The notes: generated by a model not told the origin, from the letters alone. Shown: positions 17,479-26,753, numbered from the stretch's first letter. The stretch is DNA of 64,000 bases from Streptomyces sp. ISL-36 (GCF_018614205.1 NZ_JAGGOS010000060.1:1-64000), one strand, 5' to 3'. Translations and numbers: made by a program.

Positions 17479-18411
17479 CTAACGGACGGTGAGCATCTCC
17501 GCGAGGCGCGAGAGACCGTCGGCACCGTGGCCTGCCGCGATCGAGCGGTCCAGCAGGGCCTGCAAGGGCTCGAAGAGTTCGCCGCTGACGCCCTGGTCCT
17601 TGAACGCGGCGAAGATGTTGGGGAACGCGGCCTGGTTCACGGCCAGGCTGGAGACATCCGTCAGATGCTGTCCGGCATCCAGGTCCCGGGCGATCTCAGG
17701 GACGATGCCGAGCATCGCCGTGATCCACGGGACCAGCAGCCCGGCGTACTCCTCGGCAGGGATGTTCTCCGTACGGACGAGGGCCAGGGCCTGGACGACA
17801 CCGACGAACATCCCGTACATGCCCGTCAGCAGGCCCAGGTCATTGAGGGCCGCGAGGCCCGGGTCCGTGCCGGTCCACTTGGTGCCGCCGAGGGCCGCGA
17901 GCGTCGGGCGGTGCGTCTCGTACGCCTCCTCGTCACCGCTGTAGAAGACGTACGCGTCCGGTCCTGCGATCATCTGCGGGACGGCCATGATGCCGCCGTC
18001 GATGTAGCGCGCGCCGAGCTCCTCCGCACGGGCGGAGAGCGAACGGGCCTGCGCCGGGGTGCCGTTCGTGAGGTTGACCAGGGTCCTGCCCGCGAGCTGC
18101 TCACCCGGGAGGCCGGCGAGGACCTCGTCCACGTTGTCGTTGGTCAGCAGGCACAGGACGACGAGCGGGCTCGCCGCCACCGCCTCCGCGGCCGTGGCGG
18201 CGGGCAGAGCGCCCTGCGCGACCAGCGGGCCGGTCCTGGACGGGGAACGGTTCCAGACGGTGACCGGGTGGCCGCCGTTCAGGAAGGCAGATGCGAGGGC
18301 GCTGCCCATCATGCCCAGGCCGAGGACGGAGACCGGGGCGGAGGCGGGGGATCCGGAGACCGCCGGGGCGGAGACGGGGGCGAAGGAAGGGGTGAAGGGC
18401 GTTTCGGGCAT
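17479..18411 (-). CDS. NAD(P)-dependent oxidoreductase, imine-reductase / beta-hydroxyacid dehydrogenase-like
   Basis: A 310-residue NADPH-type dehydrogenase. The Rossmann motif is SVLGLGMMGSALASAF at about residue 28, followed by TVWNRSPSR, which favours NADP(H). The C-terminal helical domain contains GGIMAVPQMIAGPDAYVFYSG and LAALNDLGLLTGMYGMFVG, the pattern of streptomycete imine reductases, which have Asp or Tyr in place of the catalytic Lys of 3-hydroxyacid dehydrogenases. ATG at 18411 begins a short Pro/Ser-rich leader. Natural substrate unknown. Divergent from the DUF1876 gene. Confidence 0.8.
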   Translation of the reverse strand: MPETPFTPSFAPVSAPAVSGSPASAPVSVLGLGMMGSALASAFLNGGHPVTVWNRSPSRTGPLVAQGALPAATAAEAVAASPLVVLCLLTNDNVDEVLAGLPGEQLAGRTLVNLTNGTPAQARSLSARAEELGARYIDGGIMAVPQMIAGPDAYVFYSGDEEAYETHRPTLAALGGTKWTGTDPGLAALNDLGLLTGMYGMFVGVVQALALVRTENIPAEEYAGLLVPWITAMLGIVPEIARDLDAGQHLTDVSSLAVNQAAFPNIFAAFKDQGVSGELFEPLQALLDRSIAAGHGADGLSRLAEMLTVR

Positions 18412-18584
18412 GGGGGTGCTCCAGGGCTTGGGATCGGGGCTTCGAGCCGTCCTGCGGCTCGCGTTCGATCCTTCTCCGGGGCGGTTCGTCCCACAAGTAC
18501 CGACTTTTTGGTCAGCTACGCACCGGTTGGTAAGGAAGGGCCGGGCGGCGCACCCTGGAAGTACCTCAGGAGGTGGTCCTCGTG

Positions 18585-18854
18585 ATGCACACACTCGTCG
18601 GATGGCACATCGAGATGGAATTCCAGGAGGACGGCGACCGTACGAAGGCCGCCGCCATGGTGCGGCTCGGTGACGGCACCGAGTTCCGCGCCCAGGGCAC
18701 GGCGCACCGGCATCCGTCCGACCCGGAGCAGCTGCGGGTCGGCGAGGAGATCGCCGGCGCACGCGCGCTCATGGATCTCGCCTCGCAGCTGCTCCAGAAG
18801 GCGCACACCGAGATCGACGAGGTGTCGGGCAGGACGTCGCACCCGATCCGCTGA
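18585..18854 (+). CDS. DUF1876 (dsRBD-fold) protein
   Basis: An 89-residue protein of the DUF1876 family (MHTLVGWHIEMEFQEDGDRT, then HPSDPEQLRVGEEIAGARAL), which has a double-stranded-RNA-binding-domain fold but no known RNA target. AGGAGG at 18568-18573 lies 11 nt before the ATG; a GTG at 18582 with 8-nt spacing is equally possible. Common in streptomycetes as a stand-alone gene; function unknown. Confidence 0.8.
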   Translation: MHTLVGWHIEMEFQEDGDRTKAAAMVRLGDGTEFRAQGTAHRHPSDPEQLRVGEEIAGARALMDLASQLLQKAHTEIDEVSGRTSHPIR

Positions 18855-18909
18855 CGTCCTGACGCCGGACGTCCCGACACGTCCCGACACCCCTCGCCGG
18901 GCGGCGCTG

Positions 18910-19623
18910 TCAGTACATCAGCGCGTCGTCCATGTCGTGCTGCCAGTACGAGACGGTGGCGTTGTCGTCGGCGTAGGTGCCGCTCGGCGCCGCGACGGTC
19001 CTGGCGGGCCCCACCGAGCCGCCGGAGCCGTCGCCCGGCGCGAAGTGCACGGAGATCTTCCGCACCGTACGGCCGCCGGTGGACTCGCCCGGGTCGCCGG
19101 TGAGGATGACGGAGGCGTAGCCGGACTCTCCGGGGGCGAGGGTGACGACGGCCTGCGGCTTGCTGTCCTGGAGCACGTGCAGGGGTGACTGGGCGTCGTC
19201 GAAGCCGACGAACGGGGCTCCGTAGGCGTTGCAGGGCCGGCTGCCGACGTTGGTGACGGTGAGCAGGAGATGGTTGATGGGCCGGCTCACCTTGCTGGCC
19301 GTCACCTTGGCCGTGGAGCCGGTGCAGGGTGCGGTGGTCGGCCCGCTGCCGTCGCTCGGGCGAGAGGTGGGGCGCGTGGTCGGCCGGGCGGAGGGCTTCG
19401 TGGTGCCCGCCGGCTTGTCGGAGCCCGGCCGCGCGGTCGGGGAGTGGGTCGCCTCCTGCGTGGGCGTCGTGGTGGCCGACGGCGTGGGGACAGCGGTGGT
19501 GGTGGCGGGCGGATGCGTCGGCGCCGTCGAGGTGGTGCCGTCCGCCTGGCAGGCGGTGAGCGAGAGCCCGGCGAGAAGAGCGGTCGCGGCGGCGGTGACG
19601 CGGATCGTGCGGATGGTGCGCAT
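18910..19623 (-). CDS. DUF4232 secreted lipoprotein
   Basis: A 237-residue exported protein. The signal peptide ends in a lipobox, LAGLSLTACQ (Cys about residue 24), so it should be anchored outside the membrane. A Thr/Pro/Ser-rich linker (about 30-100) leads to a DUF4232 beta-sandwich starting PCTGSTAKVTASKVSRPINHL, with PCNAYGAPFVGF and the C-terminal WQHDMDDALMY. DUF4232 proteins are abundant actinobacterial surface proteins without known activity. The 29-residue membrane peptide gene lies 62 bp upstream in the same direction. Confidence 0.85.
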   Translation of the reverse strand: MRTIRTIRVTAAATALLAGLSLTACQADGTTSTAPTHPPATTTAVPTPSATTTPTQEATHSPTARPGSDKPAGTTKPSARPTTRPTSRPSDGSGPTTAPCTGSTAKVTASKVSRPINHLLLTVTNVGSRPCNAYGAPFVGFDDAQSPLHVLQDSKPQAVVTLAPGESGYASVILTGDPGESTGGRTVRKISVHFAPGDGSGGSVGPARTVAAPSGTYADDNATVSYWQHDMDDALMY

Positions 19624-19685
19624 GAGTTCCCCCGTGAGCTGTTGGTGAGTCGCTGAGTTGGTGAGTGCTTGAGTGGCGGTTTGCT

Positions 19686-19775
19686 TCAGTGGCGGTTGAT
19701 CAGAGCGATCACGATCGCCGCACAGGTGATCAGCACCGCCACCGCTACAGCGTCCGTGAGGCGGCTGTTCGGCAT
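19686..19775 (-). CDS. Small single-pass membrane peptide (29 aa)
   Basis: A complete short frame encodes MPNSRLTDAVAVAVLITCAA followed by IVIALINRH. Residues about 9-26 form one hydrophobic helix with a polar, charged cap on each side. AAGGTG lies about 7 nt before the ATG. It lies between the divergently transcribed HTH membrane-protein gene and the DUF4232 lipoprotein gene. No family is recognised; the clean amphipathic boundaries and ribosome site argue for a real gene. Confidence 0.6.
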   Translation of the reverse strand: MPNSRLTDAVAVAVLITCAAIVIALINRH

Positions 19776-19924
19776 GGGTCACACCTTGCGGGCCCGGCCG
19801 AGCCACCCGCAATCGGCACGGGACAATGGGGGAAGCTGGAACGCTCGCACAGGCTGTGACCTGGGGAGACAACCCTTCCCTGGAACGCGTTCCCGGAACG
19901 GCGAAGCAAGGGGGAACGGGGCGA

Positions 19925-21142
19925 GTGGCCACAGAAACGGACGGTTTCGCGGATCGCGTGAGGGCGCTGAAGGAGCGATCCGGGCTCAGTTACGGGGTGT
20001 TGGCGAAGAAGCTCCATGTCAGTACGTCGACGCTGCACCGGTACGGCAACGGGGACGCCGTTCCCACGGAGTTCGCCCCGGTGGAGCGGCTGGGACGGCT
20101 GTGCGGGGCCTCGCGTGAGGAACTGGTCGAGCTGCACCGCAGCTGGATCCTGGCGGACGAGGCACGCAGACGGGGGAAGGGCGCTCCGGTGGTCAGCGAA
20201 CCGGAGGCCGAGCCCGCGGCCGATTGCGAGCCCCGGTCCAACGGCGAGGGTCAGTCCGGCGGCGAGCCCGGGATCGGGCCCGAGCGCCGGTCCGGCTCAG
20301 GGGACGACCCCGGGACCGTCCTCACCGTTCAGCCGCCCTCTTCCCCAGCCCCTTCACCTGCCTCTGCCGCGAGCCGCAGACGCCTGCGCACGGTCCTTGC
20401 CGCCGCCGCGGTCGTCGCACTCGCCGTGCCCCTCTGGTACGCGGTGGGGAGCCCGGACGACGACGGCGGCGGCGCCCGGGGAGCGGCCGGGACCACCACC
20501 ACCCCGCCGGTTCGCGGGCATGCCGACGCACCGGTGAACGTGGGCATCAGCGCGTACAACTGGGCCGCCCCCTGCGGTCAGTACTACGTCCTCGACCAGC
20601 GGCCCGGCCAGGTCCCGCCCCCACCCCCTCCGCAGGACACCCGCCCCTGGGCACGCGCTCTCGGCGGCGTGGACGGCGGCCATCTGCGGCTCCAGCTCAC
20701 CGTCACCGGCCGCACCCAGGAGGCCGTGGTCCTGAGCCGTCTCCACGTACGTGTCGTGGAGCGCGGCGCACCCCTGAACCAGCCGGTGTACTCCATGGGC
20801 GAGGGGTGCGGAAGCGGCGTCACCCCGCAGACCTTCGACATCGATCTCGACGCCCCGCTCCCCTTCGTGAAGCCGGTCGCGGGCCAGGACGGCGACCTGG
20901 TGGTGCCGGCCAAGGACTTCCCGTACAAGGTGTCCACCGGCGACCCCCAGATCCTCAACCTCGACGTGCACACCGAGGCGCACGTCGCCGCCTGGTACCT
21001 GGAGCTGGACTGGAGCAGCGGCGAACAGCACGGGACGCTGCGCGTCGACGACGGCGGAAAGCCGTTCCGTACGAGCGCGGTCGAAGGGAAGACGATGTAC
21101 GACTACTGGCCCGACAAGGGCGAGTGGGTCGTCCGCTCCTGA
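19925..21142 (+). CDS. Membrane-anchored helix-turn-helix (XRE-type) protein
   Basis: A 405-residue protein. The cytoplasmic N-terminus carries an XRE-type HTH (FADRVRALKERSGLSYGVLA to STSTLHRYGNGDAVP, about residues 8-55) and a downstream helical block typical of streptomycete XRE regulators. A Pro/Ser-rich acidic linker follows, then one transmembrane helix (about 157-175), and about 225 outside residues with Pro repeats and beta-rich sequence ending DYWPDKGEWVVRS. GTG at 19925 is used; an upstream in-frame ATG at 19826 would add residues without homology. The arrangement suggests a one-component sensor or RodZ-like scaffold; the outer domain is not recognised. Confidence 0.75.
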   Translation: MATETDGFADRVRALKERSGLSYGVLAKKLHVSTSTLHRYGNGDAVPTEFAPVERLGRLCGASREELVELHRSWILADEARRRGKGAPVVSEPEAEPAADCEPRSNGEGQSGGEPGIGPERRSGSGDDPGTVLTVQPPSSPAPSPASAASRRRLRTVLAAAAVVALAVPLWYAVGSPDDDGGGARGAAGTTTTPPVRGHADAPVNVGISAYNWAAPCGQYYVLDQRPGQVPPPPPPQDTRPWARALGGVDGGHLRLQLTVTGRTQEAVVLSRLHVRVVERGAPLNQPVYSMGEGCGSGVTPQTFDIDLDAPLPFVKPVAGQDGDLVVPAKDFPYKVSTGDPQILNLDVHTEAHVAAWYLELDWSSGEQHGTLRVDDGGKPFRTSAVEGKTMYDYWPDKGEWVVRS

Positions 21143-21148
21143 CACGAA

Positions 21149-21185
21149 AAGGCCTCGGCACCGAACGGAACGGTGCCGGGGCCTT
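21149..21185. terminator. Bidirectional terminator between HTH protein gene and argS
   Basis: Stem of 15 bp (21149-21163 with 21171-21185, one T-G pair) with a 7-nt loop, flanked by AAAA on the left, between two converging genes. Confidence 0.85.
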
Positions 21186-21202
21186 CGTACGCCGGACGTG
21201 TG

Positions 21203-22963
21203 TCAGAGACGCTCGGGGGTCCGGATGCCCAGCAGGGCCATGCCCTGGTGGAGGGTCCGAGCGGTCAGCTCGCACAGGAAGAGACGGTTCTCGACCTGCT
21301 CCGGGGTGTCCGCCTTCAGGACCGGACACTCCGAGTAGAACGTCGTGTACTGCGACGCCAGCTGGTAGAGGTACGCGGCCAGCTTGTGCGGGGCGTACTC
21401 CGCGGCGGTCTCCGCGATCAGCTCGCCGAAGCCGTCCAGGTGCAGGCCCAGGGCGCGCTCGGCCGGCGCCAGCGCCACCTCCGGGTGGGCGGCCGGCTTG
21501 GCCTCGCCCGCCTTGCGGAGGATCGACTGAATACGCGCGTACGCGTACTGCAGGTACACCGACGTGTCGCCGTTCAGCGACACCATCTGGTCCAGGTCGA
21601 ACTTGTAGTCCCGCGCCGCCGACGTCGACAGGTCCGCGTACTTCACCGCGCCGATGCCCACCTGGGCAGCCCGCTCGGTGATCTCGTCCTCCGTCAGGTC
21701 CTGCGCCTTCTCACGGACCACGGACGCGGCCCGGTCGATCGCCTCGTCCAGCAGGTCCACCAGCCTTACCGTCTCGCCCTCACGGGTCTTGAACGGCTTG
21801 CCGTCCTTGCCCAGGACCGTGCCGAAGGCCAGCTGGACGGCCTTGACCTCGTCGTTCAGCCAGCCGGCCCGGCGGGCGGTCTCGAAGACCATCTTGAAGT
21901 GCAGCGACTGGCGGGCATCGACCACGTACAGCAGGGTCGACGCCTTCAGGTTCTGCACACGGTCCCGGATCGCCGACAGGTCGGTGGCCGCGTAGCCGAA
22001 GCCGCCGTCGGACTTCTGGACGATCAGCGGGGTCGGATTGCCGTCCGGGCCCTTGACGTCGTCGAAGAAGACACACAGCGCGCCGTTCGAGCGGACCGCG
22101 ACGCCCGACTCCTCGAGGATGCGGCAGGTCTCCACCAGCATGTCGTTGTAGCCGGACTCGCCGACCACGTCCGGGTCGTTGATGTCCATGTCGAGCTTGT
22201 CGAAGACCGAGTAGAAGTAGATCTTCGACTCGTCGACGAACCGCTGCCACAGGGCGCGCGTCTGCTCGTCGCCCGCCTGGAGGTCCACCACCCGGGCTCG
22301 CGCCCGCGTCTTGAACTCCTCGTCGGAGTCGAACAGCGCACGCGAGGCCTTGTAGAGCCGGTTGAGGTTGGACATGGCCTCCTCACCGGAGACCTCGGCG
22401 TCCGACTTGTGGTCCAGCTCGTGCGGGTGCTCGATCAGATACTGGATGAGCATGCCGAACTGGGTGCCCCAGTCGCCGATGTGGTGGCGGCGGACCACCG
22501 TCTCGCCCGTGAACTCCAGGATCTGGACCATCGCGGCGCCGATCACGGCGGAGCGGAGGTGACCGACGTGCATCTCCTTGGCCACGTTCGGCTGCGCGTA
22601 GTCGATCACCGTCGTGCCGGCGTTCTCCGCGTACGGCACGCCGAGGCGGGCGTCGGCGGCGCGGGCGGCCAGCGTCCTGACGATCGCCTCGTCGGTGACC
22701 GTGATGTTCAGGAAGCCGGGGCCCGAGACCTCGATCTCCTTCAGCACGTCGTTCGCCGGGATCCCCGCGACGACCTTCGTCGCCAGCTCACGCGGGTTGC
22801 CCTTGAGCTGCTTGGCGAGCGCCAGGATGCCGTTGGCCTGGAAATCGGCCCGGTCGCTTCGTCGCAGCAGCGGGTCGGCGGAACCGGCCTCCGGCAGGGC
22901 TGCCGAGAGGCCTTCCGCGAGGCGCTGCTGCACGGTCGAAGCGAGGGAAGGGACCGAGGCCAT
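21203..22963 (-). CDS. argS: Arginyl-tRNA synthetase
   Basis: 586 residues, full length. The class I signature appears as [18 protein letters not shown] (HVGH in place of HIGH) at about residue 130; ArgRS enzymes lack a classic KMSKS, and here [20 protein letters not shown] follows the Rossmann domain. The N-terminal Add-1 domain ([11 protein letters not shown]) recognises tRNA(Arg) and the C-terminal DALR anticodon-binding domain ends in [11 protein letters not shown] at 22963 gives the family N-terminus. Divergent from lysS across 208 bp. Confidence 0.97.
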   Translation of the reverse strand: MASVPSLASTVQQRLAEGLSAALPEAGSADPLLRRSDRADFQANGILALAKQLKGNPRELATKVVAGIPANDVLKEIEVSGPGFLNITVTDEAIVRTLAARAADARLGVPYAENAGTTVIDYAQPNVAKEMHVGHLRSAVIGAAMVQILEFTGETVVRRHHIGDWGTQFGMLIQYLIEHPHELDHKSDAEVSGEEAMSNLNRLYKASRALFDSDEEFKTRARARVVDLQAGDEQTRALWQRFVDESKIYFYSVFDKLDMDINDPDVVGESGYNDMLVETCRILEESGVAVRSNGALCVFFDDVKGPDGNPTPLIVQKSDGGFGYAATDLSAIRDRVQNLKASTLLYVVDARQSLHFKMVFETARRAGWLNDEVKAVQLAFGTVLGKDGKPFKTREGETVRLVDLLDEAIDRAASVVREKAQDLTEDEITERAAQVGIGAVKYADLSTSAARDYKFDLDQMVSLNGDTSVYLQYAYARIQSILRKAGEAKPAAHPEVALAPAERALGLHLDGFGELIAETAAEYAPHKLAAYLYQLASQYTTFYSECPVLKADTPEQVENRLFLCELTARTLHQGMALLGIRTPERL

Positions 22964-23171
22964 GAGCTTCCGTTCCTGTGTCGTGGTCGTGGTGTTCCGG
23001 TTCCCGAGATCGGTTCCGGAAGGTCTATTTCGCTTGTCAAGTGTCCCATGGGTGGGCAACGTGTTTTCTCCGCCTGTGGACAACCTCGGAGTGCACCGTT
23101 CCGTCTGGGAGAATGGCTGACGTAAGGCTGCAAGGCATTCGAGGGAATCAAGGAAGAAGGACGTACCGACC

Positions 23172-24896
23172 GTGGCTCAGAGCAGCACCGAGACCGACTG
23201 GGTCTCCCGTTTCGCGGACGAGGTCATCGCCGAGTCGGAGCGACGTGCGCCTGGCAAACCGGTCGTCGTCGCCTCCGGACTCTCCCCCTCCGGCCCCATT
23301 CACCTGGGCAATCTCCGTGAGGTCATGACCCCGCACCTGGTCGCCGACGAGATCCGGCGGCGCGGGCACGAGGTCCGGCACCTGATCTCCTGGGACGACT
23401 ACGACCGGTACCGCAAGGTGCCCAACGGCATTCCCGGCGTGGACAAGGAGGGGTACGAGCAGCACATCGGCAAGCCGCTGACCTCCGTCCCGGCCCCGCC
23501 CGGCTCGCCGTACCCGAACTGGGCCGAGCACTTCAAGGCCGCCATGGTCGAGTCGCTGGCCGAGCTGGGCGTCGAGTACGACCCGATCAGCCAGACCGAG
23601 CAGTACACGGCGGGCACGTACCGCGAGCAGATCCTGCACGCGATGAAGCACCGCGGCGACATCGACGCGATCCTCGACCAGTACCGGACCAAGAAGGCCC
23701 CGGCGAAGTCGCAGAAGCCCGTCGACGAGGCCGAGCTGGAGGCCGAGGAGGGCTCGGGCGCGGCCAGCGAGGACGACGGCTCGGGCGGCGCCGGCGGCTA
23801 CTTCCCGTACAAGCCGTACTGCGGGCAGTGCGACAAGGACCTCACGACCGTCACGTCGTACGACGACGAGACGACCGAGCTGGCGTACACCTGCACGGCC
23901 TGCGGCTTCTCGGAGACCGTCAAGCTGAGCGAGTTCAACCGCGGCAAGCTGGTCTGGAAGGTCGACTGGCCCATGCGCTGGGCGTACGAGGGCGTGATCT
24001 TCGAGCCCTCCGGCGTCGACCACTCCTCGCCCGGCTCGTCCTTCGTCGTCGGCGGACAGATCGTCCGCCAGATCTTCGACGGCGTGCAGCCGATCGGCCC
24101 CATGTACGCCTTCGTCGGCATCAGCGGCATGGCCAAGATGTCCTCGTCGCGCGGCGGCGTACCGACCCCGGCCGACGCCCTGAAGATCATGGAGGCGCCC
24201 CTGCTGCGCTGGCTGTACGCGCGCCGCAAGCCCAACCAGTCCTTCAAGATCGCCTTCGACCAGGAGATCCAGCGGCTCTACGACGAGTGGGACAAGCTGG
24301 AGGCCAAGGTCCAGGACGGGACCGTGCTCCCGGCGGACGCGGCGGCGTACGCCCGAGCGGCGCGCACCGCGGCCGGCGAGCTGCCGCGCACCCCGCGCCC
24401 GCTCCCGTACCGGACGCTCGCCTCGGTCATGGACATCACGGCCGGCCACGACGAGCAGACCCTGCGGATCCTGACCGAACTGGACCCCGAGAACCCGGTC
24501 ACGTCCCTGGACGAGGTCCGACCGCGCCTGGGTCGCGCCGAGAACTGGATCACCACCCAGGTCCCGGCCGACCAGCGCACCGTCGTCCGCGACGAACCCG
24601 ACACCGAGCTCCTCGGCACCCTGGACGACCAGGGACGCGAATCGCTGCGCCTCCTCCTGGAGGGCCTGGACACCCACTGGTCCCTGGACGGCCTGACCAC
24701 GCTCGTCTACGGCGTCCCGAAGGTCATGGCCGGTCTCGACCCCGAGGCCAAGCCGACCCCGGAGCTGAAGGTCGCCCAGCGCGCGTTCTTCGCCCTGCTC
24801 TACAAGCTCCTCGTCAGCCGCGAGACCGGCCCGCGTCTGCCCACGCTGCTGCTCGCGGTGGGTGCGGAGCGGGTGCGGAAGCTGCTCGGCGCATAG
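23172..24896 (+). CDS. lysS: Lysyl-tRNA synthetase, class I (LysK type)
   Basis: 574 residues. This is the rare class I LysRS, otherwise typical of archaea, spirochaetes and some actinobacteria: signature [16 protein letters not shown] near residue 40 and KMSSSRG (KMSKS-like) near 320, with a zinc-ribbon-like insert CGQCDK and CTACGF around 217-243. An acidic low-complexity insert ([21 protein letters not shown]) precedes the ribbon. GTG start at 23172. Divergent from argS and closed by a terminator. Whether the genome also has a class II LysRS cannot be seen here. Confidence 0.95.
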   Translation: MAQSSTETDWVSRFADEVIAESERRAPGKPVVVASGLSPSGPIHLGNLREVMTPHLVADEIRRRGHEVRHLISWDDYDRYRKVPNGIPGVDKEGYEQHIGKPLTSVPAPPGSPYPNWAEHFKAAMVESLAELGVEYDPISQTEQYTAGTYREQILHAMKHRGDIDAILDQYRTKKAPAKSQKPVDEAELEAEEGSGAASEDDGSGGAGGYFPYKPYCGQCDKDLTTVTSYDDETTELAYTCTACGFSETVKLSEFNRGKLVWKVDWPMRWAYEGVIFEPSGVDHSSPGSSFVVGGQIVRQIFDGVQPIGPMYAFVGISGMAKMSSSRGGVPTPADALKIMEAPLLRWLYARRKPNQSFKIAFDQEIQRLYDEWDKLEAKVQDGTVLPADAAAYARAARTAAGELPRTPRPLPYRTLASVMDITAGHDEQTLRILTELDPENPVTSLDEVRPRLGRAENWITTQVPADQRTVVRDEPDTELLGTLDDQGRESLRLLLEGLDTHWSLDGLTTLVYGVPKVMAGLDPEAKPTPELKVAQRAFFALLYKLLVSRETGPRLPTLLLAVGAERVRKLLGA

Positions 24897-24911
24897 GCGC
24901 CGCCGTACGCA

Positions 24912-24948
24912 GGAAGGCCGCCGCCCCGGCTCCGGGCGGCGGCCTTCC
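24912..24948 (+). terminator. Intrinsic terminator after lysS
   Basis: 15-bp perfect stem (24912-24926 with 24934-24948) and 7-nt loop, 15 bp after the lysS stop. Confidence 0.88.
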
Positions 24949-25033
24949 GCGTTCTCCTCTGCATCCTTCGGACGAGGCCGAGTTCCGACGTGAGCACGAC
25001 GAGAACGAGGCGGACGCCGGAGACCGTGGAGAC

Positions 25034-25270
25034 ATGAAGAACGACGCCATCAGAAACGACGCCATCAGAAACGAAGCCATCGCGGTCGTCGGCTGGATCT
25101 CCCTCGTCCAGGGCGGACTCGGCGCCGGCGGGCAGATCTTCGGAGACAAGGCCTGGGGCCTGCTCCAGAAGTGGTGGGACATCCCGACCGCCGGATACCT
25201 CGTCCTGGCGCTCGCCGGGATCGCCCTCGCGGCATGGGGCGAGACCGCGAAGAAGCGGGCCAGGGCCTGA
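25034..25270 (+). CDS. Small membrane protein with N-terminal in-frame repeat
   Basis: A 78-residue protein of unknown function. Residues 3-16 are an in-frame 5-residue repeat (NDAIR NDAIR NEAI) encoded by a 15-bp DNA repeat at 25040-25084 that uses the rare AGA arginine codon twice. Then comes an amphipathic region with GWISLVQGGLGAGGQIFGDK and a C-terminal hydrophobic segment YLVLALAGIALAAW followed by a basic tail. An Ile/Gly-rich small membrane protein of this sort occurs near lysS in streptomycetes. The stop codon lies within the first unit of a 22-bp tandem repeat. Confidence 0.65.
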   Translation: MKNDAIRNDAIRNEAIAVVGWISLVQGGLGAGGQIFGDKAWGLLQKWWDIPTAGYLVLALAGIALAAWGETAKKRARA

Positions 25271-25344
25271 CCGCCCACGGGCCAGGGCCTGACCGCCCGC
25301 GGGCCAGGGCCTGACCGCCCACGGGCCAAGGCCCGACCGCCCGC
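25257..25344. repeat. 22-bp tandem repeat in a convergent gap
   Basis: Four units (25257, 25279, 25301, 25323) of GGGCCAGGGCCTGACCGCCC plus AC or GC; the first three differ at one base, the fourth at three. Unit 1 includes the stop TGA (25268-25270) of the small membrane protein. Each unit holds the short palindrome GGCC-AG-GGCC. The array fills the gap to the DUF2637 stop at 25353. Confidence 0.88.
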
Positions 25345-25352
25345 GCAAGCGG

Positions 25353-26651
25353 TCAGGCGATGTGGTTCTCCGCCAGCTCCTGATCCATCCGCTGCCGCAG
25401 CCCCGGCATCAACTGCCTCAGCAGAGCCGCGCTCCGCGGGTGCTCCACGCCGTACTTGTCACTCAGCAGTATGTCGAGCTGCTCGATGCTCGGCGGCTGC
25501 TGGTGCTCGTCGAAGTACATCCACATCGCCTTGTACGCGGTCTCCGCGAGCTCGGACGTGGACAGCTCCGGGTCGACGTACTCCTCGTACTCCTGGAACG
25601 ACTGCTCCTGACGCGGCCCCGGGATCGGCAGATCGTCCGGGCCCTGCGGCACGGCGACCGGCGTCGGCTCGAAGCCCTCCACGTACGTCGGGTCGAAGGC
25701 GCCCTCGTACGCCTCCGGAGGCAACTGCTGCGCCTGGAACCACGGGCTGTCGTGGTTCGCGGGAAGCTCCTGCTCCGGCTGCTGCTGTTGCAGCTGCTGC
25801 GGGCCGGGCTGCTGTGGCTGACCCGGGCCCAGAGGCAGCTGCGGCGCCCCCTGCACCTGGTGCGCCTGCACCTGCTGCACCGCCTGCACCTGCTGCACCG
25901 GCTGGGAAGCCGCCGGCTGCGGCGGGATCAGCGCCGGCTCCACGCCCGCCGCCGCAAGGCCGGCCGCCGCCGTCTCCGCCAGCGGCACCCCGTACTTCGC
26001 CAGCCGCAACGGCATCAGCGACTCCACCGGCGCCTTCCGCCGCCACGCCCGCCCGAAGCGAGCCTGCAGCCGCGCCTGATAGATCAGCCGGTCCTGCTCC
26101 AACTTGATGACCTGCTCGTACGAACGCAGCTCCCACAACTTCATCCGGCGCCACAGCCGGAACGTCGGCACCGGCGACAGCAGCCACCGGGTGAGCCGCA
26201 CGCCCTCCATGTGCTTGTCGGCCGTGATGTCCGCGATCCGGCCCACCGCGTGCCGGGCCGCCTCCACCGCCACCACGAACAGCACCGGGATCACCGCGTG
26301 CATACCCACACCCAGCGGATCGGGCCATGCCGCCGCGCCGTTGAACGCGATCGTCGCCGCCGTCAGCACCCACGCCGTCTGACGCAGGAGCGGGAACGGT
26401 ATCCGGATCCAGGTCAGCAGCAGATCCAGCGCGAGCAGCACACAGATGCCGGCATCGATGCCAATGGGGAAGAAGTAGGAGAAGTCGCCGAAGCCCTTCT
26501 CCACCGCGAGCTCGCGCACAGCGGCGTACGAACCCGCGAAACCGATACCGGCGATGATCACCGCACCGGCGACCACCACACCGATCAGAATCTTGTGCGT
26601 GCGTGTCAGCTGCACCGCGGCCACCCGCGATCCCCTCCCGTCATTCGACAT
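25353..26651 (-). CDS. DUF2637 membrane protein (Spd-like)
   Basis: 432 residues. Four hydrophobic segments within the first 140 residues (KILIGVVVAGAVIIAGIGFAG, YFFPIGIDAGICVLLALDLLL, WVLTAATIAFNGAAAW, VIPVLFVVAVEAA) form the DUF2637 domain also found in streptomycete plasmid-spread proteins. The cytoplasmic half has a basic helical region (LQARFGRAWRRKAPVESLMP), a Gln/Pro-rich stretch with poly-Q (about 230-300) and an acidic C-terminus resembling a helical bundle. It is chromosomal here with no transfer genes near. ATG at 26651. Confidence 0.8.
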   Translation of the reverse strand: MSNDGRGSRVAAVQLTRTHKILIGVVVAGAVIIAGIGFAGSYAAVRELAVEKGFGDFSYFFPIGIDAGICVLLALDLLLTWIRIPFPLLRQTAWVLTAATIAFNGAAAWPDPLGVGMHAVIPVLFVVAVEAARHAVGRIADITADKHMEGVRLTRWLLSPVPTFRLWRRMKLWELRSYEQVIKLEQDRLIYQARLQARFGRAWRRKAPVESLMPLRLAKYGVPLAETAAAGLAAAGVEPALIPPQPAASQPVQQVQAVQQVQAHQVQGAPQLPLGPGQPQQPGPQQLQQQQPEQELPANHDSPWFQAQQLPPEAYEGAFDPTYVEGFEPTPVAVPQGPDDLPIPGPRQEQSFQEYEEYVDPELSTSELAETAYKAMWMYFDEHQQPPSIEQLDILLSDKYGVEHPRSAALLRQLMPGLRQRMDQELAENHIA

Positions 26652-26678
26652 CTCGCGGGCACAGCGTGGCACATGCGC

Positions 26679-26714
26679 GAGGAGCCCGGCCCCCGGGGGA
26701 GGGACGGGCTCCTC
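26679..26714 (-). terminator. Hairpin downstream of the DUF3558 gene
   Basis: 10-bp stem (26679-26688 with 26705-26714) in the 102-bp gap after the DUF3558 gene and before DUF2637, placed to terminate the former. Confidence 0.6.
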
Positions 26715-26753
26715 GAAAACACGTGCAAAAGCGGGTGTTCGCGACGCGCGCCG

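Noticed and set aside
14673..17525. A 950-codon open frame on the minus strand across hemD and hemB
   Set aside because: It is Arg/Gly/His-rich, has no recognisable domain and lies wholly antisense to two well-defined enzymes; such frames are a by-product of very high third-position GC.
22964..23171. T-box or other riboswitch before argS or lysS
   Set aside because: No specifier loop, T-box sequence or terminator/antiterminator pair is visible in the 208-bp gap.
25353..26651. DUF2637 protein as a sign of an integrated conjugative plasmid
   Set aside because: No integrase, replication or tra genes and no attachment-site repeats are near; the domain also occurs in chromosomal streptomycete proteins.
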